6,183 bases of DNA from Candidatus Rokuibacteriota bacterium (GCA_030597995.1 JAUVQV010000063.1:1-6183); one strand, 5' to 3'; positions 1-6,100 are shown, numbered from the stretch's first letter. Program-made: numbers and translations. Notes: generated by a model from the letters alone, not told the origin.

Positions 1-1
1 C

Positions 2-70
2 GGAAAAGGAGAGGCCCGGCGCTACCGCTTCGAGGGGCGGGGGTACCTCCTCCTTCAGGCCCTACTATAG
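2..70 (+). CDS. C-terminal tail of an unidentified gene (partial)
   Basis: Reading from base 2 gives 22 codons and a TAG stop at 68-70, ending in the residues RYRFEGRGYLLLQALL. The frame is open to the window edge, has GC-rich third positions, and stops just 12 bases before the GTG of the phosphatase gene. That spacing is typical of two genes in one operon. The tail is too short to identify a family and the 5' part lies outside the window. An alternative is non-coding DNA that happens to be open; the amino-acid composition and spacing make a real gene end somewhat more likely. Confidence 0.4.
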   Translation, partial: GKGEARRYRFEGRGYLLLQALL

Positions 71-82
71 TCTGGACTTAGG

Positions 83-1015
83 GTGGGTTTTACGCGGGCG
101 GCGGCGTTGGATATCGGCACCAACACCGTTCGTGTTCTGATAGCCGGAGTGTCGCCGGAAGGTGAGCTGCGCCCCGTCTGGAGCGGCCGTCGCAGAACTC
201 GACTCGGGGAGGGGCTGGCCGCCGGGGGGACGCTTCGGCCGGAGGCAATTGCCCGCACCGTGAAGGCGTTGGTCGACTTTCGACGGGAGTGTGCGCGGCG
301 CGGGGTGGACAAGGTGACAGCCGTGGCCACCAGTGCCGCCCGGGAGGCTCCGAATTGCGCCGCCTTCCTGGAGGCGGTAATGAGAGAGACCGGTACGCTG
401 GTCCGGGTCCTGGGGGGGGAGGAAGAGGCGGCGGTGAATCTCCTGGGAGTGGAGGCGGCGCTGGGGCCTTTTCTCTCCGGGGAAGCTCTATTGGATATCG
501 GGGGGGGGAGTACGGAAATTGTTTTGTCCACCGGGGACGAGAAAATCTTCCGCAGCGCTCCCATCGGGGTCGTCAAACTCTATGAGGATTGTTTCCGGCG
601 GGACCCTCCCGGGAAACCGGAGCTCGAGGAGGCCCGCCGGCGGGTGAGGGCGGCGCTGGGGGAGCTCCTGCCCGAGCCGCCCCGAGGGCGGGGGAGACTG
701 ATCGGCACCGGCGGCACCCTTACCAGCCTGGCGGTCATGGCCCAGCAAATGCCGGACTACCGGCCGGAGAGAGTGACCGGCTACCGCTTGACCAGGGCCG
801 CGGTGGAAACGCTCTGGGACCGCATGCGGGTACTGGAACCCCCCCGGCGGAGAGAAATCCCCGGCCTGGAGCCCGGACGGGAGGACGTGATCCTGAGCGG
901 CACCTTTCTCGCTCTCGAGGCCATGGAGTTTCTGGGGCGGCCTGAGATCGTCACCTGCGACGCCGGCATCCTCGAAGGCGCCCTGTTGTCGTCCTTCGGT
1001 TATCTCCAGAGATAG
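83..1015 (+). CDS. Ppx/GppA family phosphatase (exopolyphosphatase-like), short form
   Basis: This 310-residue protein has the actin-like ATPase fold signatures of the Ppx/GppA family: DIGTNT at residues 10-15 (phosphate loop), ATSAARE at 82-88, GGEEEA at 111-116 (contains the conserved catalytic-type glutamate), DIGGGSTE at 138-145, GTGGT at 208-212, and the late motif PGLEPGREDVILSG at 260-273. The family hydrolyses polyphosphate end-wise and/or converts pppGpp to ppGpp in the cytoplasm; sequence alone does not separate these activities. It ends after the two core domains and lacks the C-terminal HD-like extension of E. coli Ppx and GppA (about 500 residues), as in other short homologues. 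The start is GTG at 83; an in-frame TAG at 68-70 leaves no earlier start, and only a weak Shine-Dalgarno (GGA at 74-76) is seen. It probably shares a transcript with the gene upstream. Its 3' end overlaps sppA convergently by 16 bases. Confidence 0.93.
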   Translation: MGFTRAAALDIGTNTVRVLIAGVSPEGELRPVWSGRRRTRLGEGLAAGGTLRPEAIARTVKALVDFRRECARRGVDKVTAVATSAAREAPNCAAFLEAVMRETGTLVRVLGGEEEAAVNLLGVEAALGPFLSGEALLDIGGGSTEIVLSTGDEKIFRSAPIGVVKLYEDCFRRDPPGKPELEEARRRVRAALGELLPEPPRGRGRLIGTGGTLTSLAVMAQQMPDYRPERVTGYRLTRAAVETLWDRMRVLEPPRRREIPGLEPGREDVILSGTFLALEAMEFLGRPEIVTCDAGILEGALLSSFGYLQR

Positions 1016-1920
1016 AGGAACCGGGCTCTTCCCCACTCCCCGCCGCCGGGATGGAAGGGGAAAAGACTCAGGAGGCGGGATTCCAAAACTCCCCAGAACC
1101 TTCTCCTCTCCTTCTCCCGGAGCACCTGAGGCTTCCCTTTGATACCGGCCAGAGCGCCGGCTTCCCGGATGGCATCTTCGAGGTCGCCCAATTCGTCGAC
1201 CAGACCCATCTCCCGGGCCTGGCTTCCGGAGAAAATTCTCCCGTCGGCCAGCTCCGCTACTTCCTGCACCGGCATACCCCGGCCCTCGGCTACCGCGCTG
1301 ATGAACTGCTGATAGACGTCGTCGACCATCTCCTGCAGGACTTTTTGCTCCTCCCCCGTCATCTCCCGTCCTACGCTTCCGGTATCTTTGAATTTCCCGC
1401 TTTTGATGGTCGTGGTCTTGACTCCGATTTTGCCGAACAGGCCTTCCAGGTTGGGAAATTCCATGATCACGCCGATGCTTCCGGTGATGGTCCCGGGATT
1501 GGCGAAGATCCGGTCGGCGGCGCTGGCGATATAATAGCCTCCCGACGCGGTAATGTCGGCCATCGAGACCACGATCTTTTTGCCCTCCTCGCGGCGCAGG
1601 CGATTGAGGGCGGCGAAAACTTCCTGAGATGCGACCACCCCGCCGCCGGGGCTGTTGATCCGCAGGACCAGGGCCTTCACCGAGTCGTCGGCCCCGTGTT
1701 TTTCGAGCTGCTTCAGGATGCGCCGGGAGCTGACGGTGCGGCCGACAACATCGTTCGAGGAGGTAAGGACGCCGTGAATCTCGATCAATGCCACCCGGTC
1801 CCGCTGCAGCATCCGGGTTCCCAGGACGGGACTTTCACGGGATATGGTCCAGACCAGCAGGATTGCGCCTATCAACCCCGAGGCGAGCACCAGATACAGG
1901 AAGGTGTATTTTGCTCTCAT
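1000..1920 (-). CDS. sppA: Signal peptide peptidase SppA (short, S49 family)
   Basis: This 306-residue membrane serine peptidase of family S49 degrades cleaved signal peptides in the cytoplasmic membrane. One N-terminal transmembrane segment spans about residues 5-25 after a short basic start (MRAK), leaving the catalytic domain outside the cytoplasm. The conserved RINSPGGGV lies at 87-95. The nucleophile is predicted as Ser126 in ITASGGYYIA, and the general base as Lys178 in IKSGKFKD; the 52-residue gap equals that of the Bacillus subtilis Ser147/Lys199 pair. NPGTITGSIGVI (141-152) and IFSGSQAREMGLVDELG (229-245) are also typical. The length fits the single-domain SppA type, not the duplicated 618-residue E. 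coli form. The start is ATG at 1918-1920; a stop at 1927-1929 in frame rules out longer versions. No Shine-Dalgarno is visible. It follows rpsA by 50 bases and may be read from the same transcript. The last 32 residues are unlike the family core. Confidence 0.94.
   Translation of the reverse strand: MRAKYTFLYLVLASGLIGAILLVWTISRESPVLGTRMLQRDRVALIEIHGVLTSSNDVVGRTVSSRRILKQLEKHGADDSVKALVLRINSPGGGVVASQEVFAALNRLRREEGKKIVVSMADITASGGYYIASAADRIFANPGTITGSIGVIMEFPNLEGLFGKIGVKTTTIKSGKFKDTGSVGREMTGEEQKVLQEMVDDVYQQFISAVAEGRGMPVQEVAELADGRIFSGSQAREMGLVDELGDLEDAIREAGALAGIKGKPQVLREKERRRFWGVLESRLLSLFPFHPGGGEWGRARFLYLWR
1001..1014. repeat. Small palindrome at the convergent gene ends
   Basis: TATCTC-CA-GAGATA is a perfect inverted repeat with 6-base arms. 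It lies inside the overlap of the ppx-like and sppA genes, between their two stop codons (TAA on the minus strand at 1000-1002, TAG on the plus strand at 1013-1015). It could weakly help end transcription in both directions, but it is AT-rich, short and lacks a T run, so it is not called a terminator. Chance is a fair alternative. Confidence 0.35.
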
Positions 1921-1929
1921 CGGGTTTCA

Positions 1930-1959
1930 GACCGCGCGGTCATGAGGCGAACGTTCGCC
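1930..1959. promoter_or_regulatory. Two tandem perfect palindromes in the rpsA-sppA spacer
   Basis: The 50-base gap between rpsA and sppA holds GACCGCGCGGTC (1930-1941) and GGCGAACGTTCGCC (1946-1959). Both are perfect palindromes, separated by four bases. As RNA, each could fold into a short GC-rich hairpin (for the larger one, GGCGA/TCGCC closing an ACGT loop). On the minus strand the second hairpin ends nine bases before the sppA ATG, where a Shine-Dalgarno would be expected. Possible roles are a protein-binding operator, an RNA element tuning sppA translation, or a 3' stabiliser or attenuator after rpsA. There is no T run, so a canonical terminator is not supported. The palindromes are directly seen; the function is inferred. 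Confidence 0.5.
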
Positions 1960-1970
1960 CGGCTTCCCTC

Positions 1971-3794
1971 TCAGGCCTGGGGGTCTTCCTCCGGAGGTGA
2001 CTCTTCCGCAGGGGGTTCCCCCACCGCGTTTTGCTCCTGGAGTGCCTCCCCCAGACTGATTTCTCCCCGGTCCTGGGTGTCTAGGTACTGGTCGATTTCC
2101 GAGCGCCCCAGATCATGTTCATGGTCACGGAGGCTGAGAGAGATCTTCCGCTCCCCGGGATCAATTTTCAGTATCTTGGCCTCGATCTCCTCCCCGATGG
2201 TGAAACTCTGTTCCGGGTGGGAGCCCTTTTCGGATCCAATCTCGGAGGAGGGGATAAGGCCCTCCAGGTCACCGGGAAGCACCAGCAAAATTCCAAAATC
2301 GGTAATCTTGACTACCTTGCCGGAGACCTGTTTCCCCACCCCGTAGGAGCGCATGAATTCCTGCCAGGGATCGGTCTTGACTTGCTTGATCCCGAGGGAG
2401 AGACGTTCCCGGACCTTGTCGATGTTCAAGACCACGGCTTCGACGTCATCCCCCTTCTTGAGGATTTCCGAGGGGTGCTTGACCTTCGTGGTCCAGGAGA
2501 GGTCCGAGATGTGGACCAGCCCATCGACACCCTCTTCGAGGCCGATGAAGGCGCCGAATTCCGTCAAATTGCGCACCTTGCCGGTGAGCACCGATCCCTT
2601 GGGATACTTCTCTTCGATCATGTTCCAGGGATTGGGTTCGATCTGCTTCAGGCCCAGTGAGATTCTCTTGTTGTCCGCGTCGACGTCCAGGACCATGGTT
2701 TCGATGGTGTCGCCCACCGCCAGGATTTTGGAAGGGTGCTTGATTTTCCGGGTCCAGGACATCTCGGAGACGTGGACCAGCCCCTCGACACCCTCTTCCA
2801 GCTCCACGAAGGCGCCGTAATCGGTAATGCTCACCACTTTCCCCTTGGCACGGGTCTCGGGGGGAAACTTCTCGGAGATGGTGCTCCACGGATCGGGAGT
2901 TTTCTGTTTCAGGCCGAGGGACACCCTTTCGGTTTCCCGGTCGAACTTCAGGACCACCACCTCCACCTCCTCGCCGACCATGAGCAGCTCCGAAGGGTGG
3001 CTGATCCTTCCCCAGGACATATCGGTGATGTGGAGGAGACCATCGAGCCCGCCGAGGTCGATAAAGGCCCCGTACTCGGTGATGTTCTTGACCATGCCCT
3101 TGATGCGCATATCGACCACGAGGTTTTTCAGAGTTTCATGCCGCTTTTCCTCGCGCCCCTTTTCCAGGACCACCCGCCGCGAGAGTACTATGTTCCCGCG
3201 CTGGCGGTTGAGCTTGAGGATTTTCATGGTGATCTGTTTCCCGACGAAGCTGTTCAGTTCCCGCACCGGGCGGAGATCCACCTGGGAGCCGGGAAGGAAG
3301 CCCCGGACTCCGATGTCCACCGCCAGTCCCCCTTTGATCTTTTCGGTGACGGTACCCTCTACCTCCAGTTCATTCTCATAGGCCTGGGTTATCTCCTCCC
3401 AGACTTTGGCCTTTTCCGCCTTTTCCTTGGAGAGGACGACGTGGCCATCGCTGTTCTCGGCCTCCTCCAGGTAGACCTCCACCTCGTCCCCGACCTGGAC
3501 CGTAACTTCCCCGTCCTCACCTCTGAACTCGTGGATGCGGATGGCGCCCTCGGATTTGAATCCGACGTCCACCAGCACATACTGCTCGGTGATTATGACA
3601 ACCACCCCTTTCACGATTTCTCCCTCTTCGATATTCCTGAGGGTCTCGGCATAGAGCTGGTCCATTTCGGACCTTTCCCTGTCGCCGGAGGTGTCGTCTC
3701 CCGCCTCGCCCGACGGCTCGAGCATGGCGGCGTGTCCAAGAAGCTCTTTTCCTTCCTCGACCGGTGTGTTCTGTGACAGTTCTTTAGACAACAT
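1971..3794 (-). CDS. rpsA: 30S ribosomal protein S1, six S1 domains
   Basis: This 607-residue protein carries six S1 (OB-fold) RNA-binding repeats at about residues 58-124, 143-207, 228-297, 314-384, 401-471 and 487-556. Repeats 1 and 2 are the divergent pair that binds the ribosome through S2 in E. coli S1. Repeats 3-5 are the canonical RNA-binding units, with GAFI/GAFV and GLLHITDMSW, GLVHVSEMSW and GLVHISDLSW. S1 recruits mRNA to the 30S subunit, especially mRNAs with weak Shine-Dalgarno sequences. Compared with E. coli S1 (557 residues) there is an extra acidic N-terminal stretch of about 50 residues and an acidic, proline-rich C-terminal tail (557-607). The ATG at 3792-3794 is supported by a strong Shine-Dalgarno; Met44 (MDQLYAETLRNIEEGEIVKG) is a less likely internal start that would give a more usual N-terminus. 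The gene lies 15 bases after ispH, so the two are almost surely co-transcribed. Confidence 0.97.
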   Translation of the reverse strand: MLSKELSQNTPVEEGKELLGHAAMLEPSGEAGDDTSGDRERSEMDQLYAETLRNIEEGEIVKGVVVIITEQYVLVDVGFKSEGAIRIHEFRGEDGEVTVQVGDEVEVYLEEAENSDGHVVLSKEKAEKAKVWEEITQAYENELEVEGTVTEKIKGGLAVDIGVRGFLPGSQVDLRPVRELNSFVGKQITMKILKLNRQRGNIVLSRRVVLEKGREEKRHETLKNLVVDMRIKGMVKNITEYGAFIDLGGLDGLLHITDMSWGRISHPSELLMVGEEVEVVVLKFDRETERVSLGLKQKTPDPWSTISEKFPPETRAKGKVVSITDYGAFVELEEGVEGLVHVSEMSWTRKIKHPSKILAVGDTIETMVLDVDADNKRISLGLKQIEPNPWNMIEEKYPKGSVLTGKVRNLTEFGAFIGLEEGVDGLVHISDLSWTTKVKHPSEILKKGDDVEAVVLNIDKVRERLSLGIKQVKTDPWQEFMRSYGVGKQVSGKVVKITDFGILLVLPGDLEGLIPSSEIGSEKGSHPEQSFTIGEEIEAKILKIDPGERKISLSLRDHEHDLGRSEIDQYLDTQDRGEISLGEALQEQNAVGEPPAEESPPEEDPQA

Positions 3795-3804
3795 GCAGAG
3801 TAAT

Positions 3805-3811
3805 ACCTCCT
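3805..3811 (-). promoter_or_regulatory. Ribosome binding site of rpsA, overlapping the ispH stop
   Basis: On the minus strand AGGAGGT lies 10 bases before the rpsA ATG and fixes that start. It shares two bases with the ispH TAG stop codon (3810-3812), so ribosomes finishing ispH end on the rpsA initiation signal, an arrangement that favours translational coupling. Confidence 0.85.
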
Positions 3812-4694
3812 ATTTATTGAAATCCCTCCCCACGGGAAGGGTGGTGCCGAATACAGCGCCCCTGGGAAGGGATTCCAGGCGCGCGATTACCTCGCTGATG
3901 ATCCAATCCGGGGTGGAGGCGCCGGCGGTCAGGCCGACCCGCTCCAGACCCTCGAAGCTCTCCGCAGAAATCTCCTCGGCGGTTTCCACCCAGAGGGTTT
4001 GCGTCCCGGATTTCTGGCAGATCTCCACCAGGCGCCGGGTGTTGGCGCTGTTGCGTCCCCCGATGACCACCATTGTCTGTACCTGTGCGGCTATCTCCCG
4101 GGCCTCCGCCTGACGGGTGAGAGTGGAATCGCAGATGGTGTTGTAGACCTTGAGTTCGGCCGCCTCCGGAAGGAGACGGCTGGCCACTTCACAGAGATTG
4201 TCAATGGGCTGGGTAGTCTGGGAAATGAGGCCGATTTTGGCGGCCAGTTTCACTCCCTCCAGTTCGGCGGCCCGGCACACGACCCGCCCGCGGAAATTCC
4301 GGTCTTCGGTCAGGCTGGTGATCTCGGAGTGGTTCCGATCGCCCACGATGATCATTTGATAGCCGTCACGGATCAGGCTTCGAGCCTGGTGGTGCATCTT
4401 TTTCACGAAGGGGCAGGTGGCGTCGACCGCCTTCAGGCCCTTCTCGCGGAGGGAGCGGTAGGTGAGGGGGGGGGCGCCGTGGCAGCGGATGACTACCACC
4501 CCGCCCGGGACCTGGTCGAGATCGTCGACCAGGTGCAACCCCTTCGATTTCAAACGGCTGATGACCTGGGGGTTATGAATGACCGGGCCCAGGGAAAAGA
4601 CCTGTTGGTCCCCGGCCAGGGCTTTCTCCACCATGTGAATGGCGCGCCGGACCCCGAAGCAAAAACCCGCTTTCTGTGCCTTCAGTATTTGCAT
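3810..4694 (-). CDS. ispH: 4-hydroxy-3-methylbut-2-enyl diphosphate reductase (IspH/LytB)
   Basis: This 294-residue iron-sulfur enzyme catalyses the last step of the MEP isoprenoid pathway, reducing HMBPP to IPP and DMAPP in the cytoplasm. All three cluster cysteines are visible: Cys12 (AGFCFGVRRA), Cys94 (ATCPFVKK) and Cys188 (NTICDSTLTRQ). Substrate-pocket residues are also present: His40 (GPVIHNP), His72 (RCHGAP), His122 and Glu124 (NHSEI; Glu124 matches catalytic Glu126 of E. coli), Ser216/Asn218 (RNSANTRRL) and Ser260 (TAGASTPDW). I chose the ATG at 4692-4694 because AAGGAAAG precedes it at good spacing and the protein then begins like other IspH proteins, with Cys at position 12. A GTG five codons upstream (4707-4709) is possible but overlaps no usable ribosome site. 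The gene heads the ispH-rpsA(-sppA) cluster behind the promoter near 4848-4875. A 9-base C run (4466-4474) encodes part of its APPL segment. Confidence 0.97.
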   Translation of the reverse strand: MQILKAQKAGFCFGVRRAIHMVEKALAGDQQVFSLGPVIHNPQVISRLKSKGLHLVDDLDQVPGGVVVIRCHGAPPLTYRSLREKGLKAVDATCPFVKKMHHQARSLIRDGYQMIIVGDRNHSEITSLTEDRNFRGRVVCRAAELEGVKLAAKIGLISQTTQPIDNLCEVASRLLPEAAELKVYNTICDSTLTRQAEAREIAAQVQTMVVIGGRNSANTRRLVEICQKSGTQTLWVETAEEISAESFEGLERVGLTAGASTPDWIISEVIARLESLPRGAVFGTTLPVGRDFNK

Positions 4695-4697
4695 CTT

Positions 4698-4705
4698 CTT
4701 TCCTT
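4698..4705 (-). promoter_or_regulatory. Ribosome binding site deciding the ispH start
   Basis: The minus-strand sequence AAGGAAAG has its AAGGA core six bases before the ATG at 4692-4694. It lies inside the reading frame of the upstream GTG alternative (4707-4709), which argues that translation begins at the ATG. Confidence 0.65.
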
Positions 4706-4754
4706 GCACTTGAACCTGTTCCTCAGCGCCGCCCGACCCCCGCTTCCACGCGCG

Positions 4755-4777
4755 ATCCCGGCACTCAAGGCCGGAAT
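4755..4777. repeat. Near-perfect inverted repeat in the ispH leader
   Basis: The arms ATCCCGGC (4755-4762) and GCCGGAAT (4770-4777) pair at 7 of 8 positions around a 7-base loop. The form ATTCCGGC...GCCGGAAT resembles the short dispersed intergenic repeats built on ATTCC/GGAAT ends seen in many bacteria. Here it falls within the transcribed leader of ispH if the promoter at 4848-4875 is used, so it would form a GC-rich hairpin in the 5' untranslated RNA. Repeat-family membership is inferred from pattern only. Confidence 0.5.
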
Positions 4778-4847
4778 AACTCGGATAAGGCCTGCCAGCA
4801 GGGGGGGTATGCAGCTCAGCGCGAAGAATCCTCTGCCGAAAGTATTT

Positions 4848-4875
4848 AGTATACCCTCTTTTTCACGAAAATCAA
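4848..4875 (-). promoter_or_regulatory. Sigma-70-type promoter for the ispH cluster
   Basis: On the minus strand a -35 box TTGATT (4870-4875, 4 of 6 to consensus) and a -10 box TATACT (4848-4853, 5 of 6) are separated by 16 bases. This is the only convincing pair in the spacer between the ligase-like gene and ispH. Transcription would start near 4841 and leave a leader of about 147 bases before the ispH ATG, containing the inverted repeat at 4755-4777 and a GC-rich stretch. It would drive ispH and rpsA, and possibly sppA. Confidence 0.6.
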
Positions 4876-4895
4876 CCACCCGCCCTCGACCTTGC

Positions 4896-4964
4896 TCCCC
4901 CTTTACAAAAGGGGGAAACAGGGGGATTAGAAGAGCCAGCGACTATGCCCGGAATGACAACGAG
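4896..4964. repeat. Remnant of a dispersed intergenic repeat with a strong hairpin
   Basis: TCCCCCTTT (4896-4904) and AAAGGGGGA (4908-4916) are perfect 9-base arms around a 3-base loop. They are followed by a second G-rich piece (GGGGGATTAG, 4921-4930) and by CCCGGAATGACAACGAG at 4948-4964. I know this combination from repeats scattered between genes of many high-GC, especially deltaproteobacterial, genomes, where its translation gives spurious peptides such as SPFTKGG and YARNDN (both appear here in a plus-strand frame). On the minus strand the hairpin lies downstream of the ligase-like gene and could slow or protect RNA ends. It lacks a T run, so it is not called a terminator. Confidence 0.55.
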
Positions 4965-4976
4965 GGAATGTCTGCA

Positions 4977-4996
4977 CCCGGGCGATGTTACCCGGG
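4977..4996. repeat. CCCGGG inverted pair around the ligase-like stop codon
   Basis: CCCGGG at 4977-4982 and again at 4991-4996 can pair around an 8-base loop that contains most of the TAA stop of the ATP-grasp gene (4988-4990). It may form a GC hairpin at the transcript end, but no T run follows on the minus strand. Evidence for a terminator is weak. Confidence 0.3.
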
Positions 4997-6088
4997 GCTC
5001 GTATGATGCGATCCGCCGGCCGAGTGCTCCTCCCGGTCTTCCAGGGACGATGTCGTCAGCTGCCGCAGAGTTACCCTTTTCCGCTCCTGCTGCGACTGCC
5101 GGTAGGCTTCCATGGCGATGTTGTTGATGAAGGTCGGGAAATACCACCCCATCTTTCGCGCCAGCACCGCCATCATGGATTGCTCCCCGATGAGAGGGTT
5201 GACATTGACCTCCAGGACGTAGAGGCGCCCCTCCGGGGTGAGCCGGAAGTCCACCCGCCCGTATCCGCGCAGGCGGAGAACCTCAAAGACCCGGAGGGCC
5301 AGTCGGTGAATTTCCTTTTCCACCTCCGGGGAGAGGTCTTCGGCCGGGCACTCGGTGGGTGAGATTCGGTTGTATTCGTCCGATTCGCTGTCCCACTTGG
5401 CGGTGTAGGTGTAAACCCGAGGGGTGCCGGGCGGAGAGGAAAAGACCACTTCGGCGATCGGAGTCACCCGCCGCTTTCCGCGGTGCTCGAAGACCCCGAC
5501 GGCCAGTTCCCTCCCTTCGATGTACTCCTCGACGATGGCCGGCTGGCGATGGAGACGGAGGATATTGCGAACCATGCGACGGAGGGCTTTCGGCTCCCCG
5601 ACCACCGAGTCCAGAGAAATGCCGATCCCGGCGTCCTCCCGCAGCGGCTTGACGATCAGGGGATAGGCCATACCCGGCTGGAGATCTTCCCCGGCCGATT
5701 TGAAGAGCTGAAAGGCCGGGGTAGAGAGTTTGTGGTAGAGGAGAATTTCTTTCGTCCGGGCCTTGTCCTGGGTAGTGGCGATGGAAAGGAAATCTCCCCC
5801 GGTGTAAGGGATGCCGAAGACATCGAGGATGGCGGGCAGGTGAGGCTCGAGGGCGGAGTCGTTGTTCAGCCCTTCTTCCACCAGATTGAAGGCGAGATCG
5901 CAATCCAGGTGCTGCAAATCCTGGAGGGCCTCTTCCTGGACTCTGACCGCGGTCACCTGGTGGCCCTTTTTTTCCAGGGCCGCGATTATTTCCTCGAGGT
6001 AGTTGTCGTCCTCCCGGCCCTCGATGTCCTGCGGAAAATTTTCCTGAATACGGTAGTCGAGCTCACGATAGAGTACGGAAATTTTCAA
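4988..6088 (-). CDS. D-Ala-D-Ala ligase-like ATP-grasp protein
   Basis: This 366-residue protein has an N-terminal Rossmann-like pre-ATP domain (KISVLY at 2-7; the segment before GIPYTGGD at 92-99) and an ATP-grasp domain at about 105-325. ATP and metal signatures are PLIVKP (143-148, Lys147), IVEEYIEGREL (185-195), YTAKW (228-232), GRVDFRL (277-283) and VLEVNVNP (291-298, Glu293 and Asn295 for Mg). The fold ligates a carboxylate to an amine using ATP. Features of true Ddl enzymes are missing: no GGxSxE near the N-terminus, no HGxxGEDG, and REDAGIGI (150-157) in place of the REGSSVGM-type loop. The substrate is therefore uncertain and a ddl symbol is not warranted. The start is TTG at 6086-6088: no other start codon lies before the in-frame stop at 6140-6142, and AGAGGAGT stands 12 bases upstream. 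A hydrophilic tail (331-366) follows the domain. Roles in peptidoglycan precursor or small-peptide synthesis are guesses. Confidence 0.85.
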   Translation of the reverse strand: MKISVLYRELDYRIQENFPQDIEGREDDNYLEEIIAALEKKGHQVTAVRVQEEALQDLQHLDCDLAFNLVEEGLNNDSALEPHLPAILDVFGIPYTGGDFLSIATTQDKARTKEILLYHKLSTPAFQLFKSAGEDLQPGMAYPLIVKPLREDAGIGISLDSVVGEPKALRRMVRNILRLHRQPAIVEEYIEGRELAVGVFEHRGKRRVTPIAEVVFSSPPGTPRVYTYTAKWDSESDEYNRISPTECPAEDLSPEVEKEIHRLALRVFEVLRLRGYGRVDFRLTPEGRLYVLEVNVNPLIGEQSMMAVLARKMGWYFPTFINNIAMEAYRQSQQERKRVTLRQLTTSSLEDREEHSAGGSHHTSPG

Positions 6089-6100
6089 AACGCTCCGTTC

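Noticed and set aside
1946..1959. GGCGAACGTTCGCC considered as a LexA/SOS box
   Set aside because: The Gram-positive LexA box needs GAAC and GTTC separated by four bases; here the half-sites abut, so the match is not supported.
1051..2346. 431-codon open frame on the plus strand, antisense to sppA and the end of rpsA
   Set aside because: It runs opposite to two clearly identified genes, has no recognisable domains, and such long antisense frames are common in high-GC DNA.
2500..2840. Near-identical DNA blocks around 2511 and 2772 that look like a direct repeat
   Set aside because: The offset is exactly 261 bases (87 codons), matching the period of S1 domains 4 and 5; it is internal domain repetition, not a mobile or regulatory repeat.
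2736..3776. 346-codon open frame on the plus strand inside rpsA
   Set aside because: It is the reverse reading of the S1 repeats; its own internal repetition simply mirrors the S1 domains. No independent evidence for expression.
4896..4916. Hairpin considered as a Rho-independent terminator of the ATP-grasp gene
   Set aside because: No T run follows the stem on the minus strand, and the element fits a dispersed repeat better.
3999..5006. 335-codon plus-strand frame covering ispH and the spacer
   Set aside because: Antisense to ispH, and its last part translates the intergenic repeat (SPFTKGG, YARNDN), a known source of spurious proteins.
4682..5147. Two small minus-strand frames in the ispH upstream spacer
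   Set aside because: They consist of repeat sequence, promoter and leader, overlap flanking genes out of frame and show no protein family signal.
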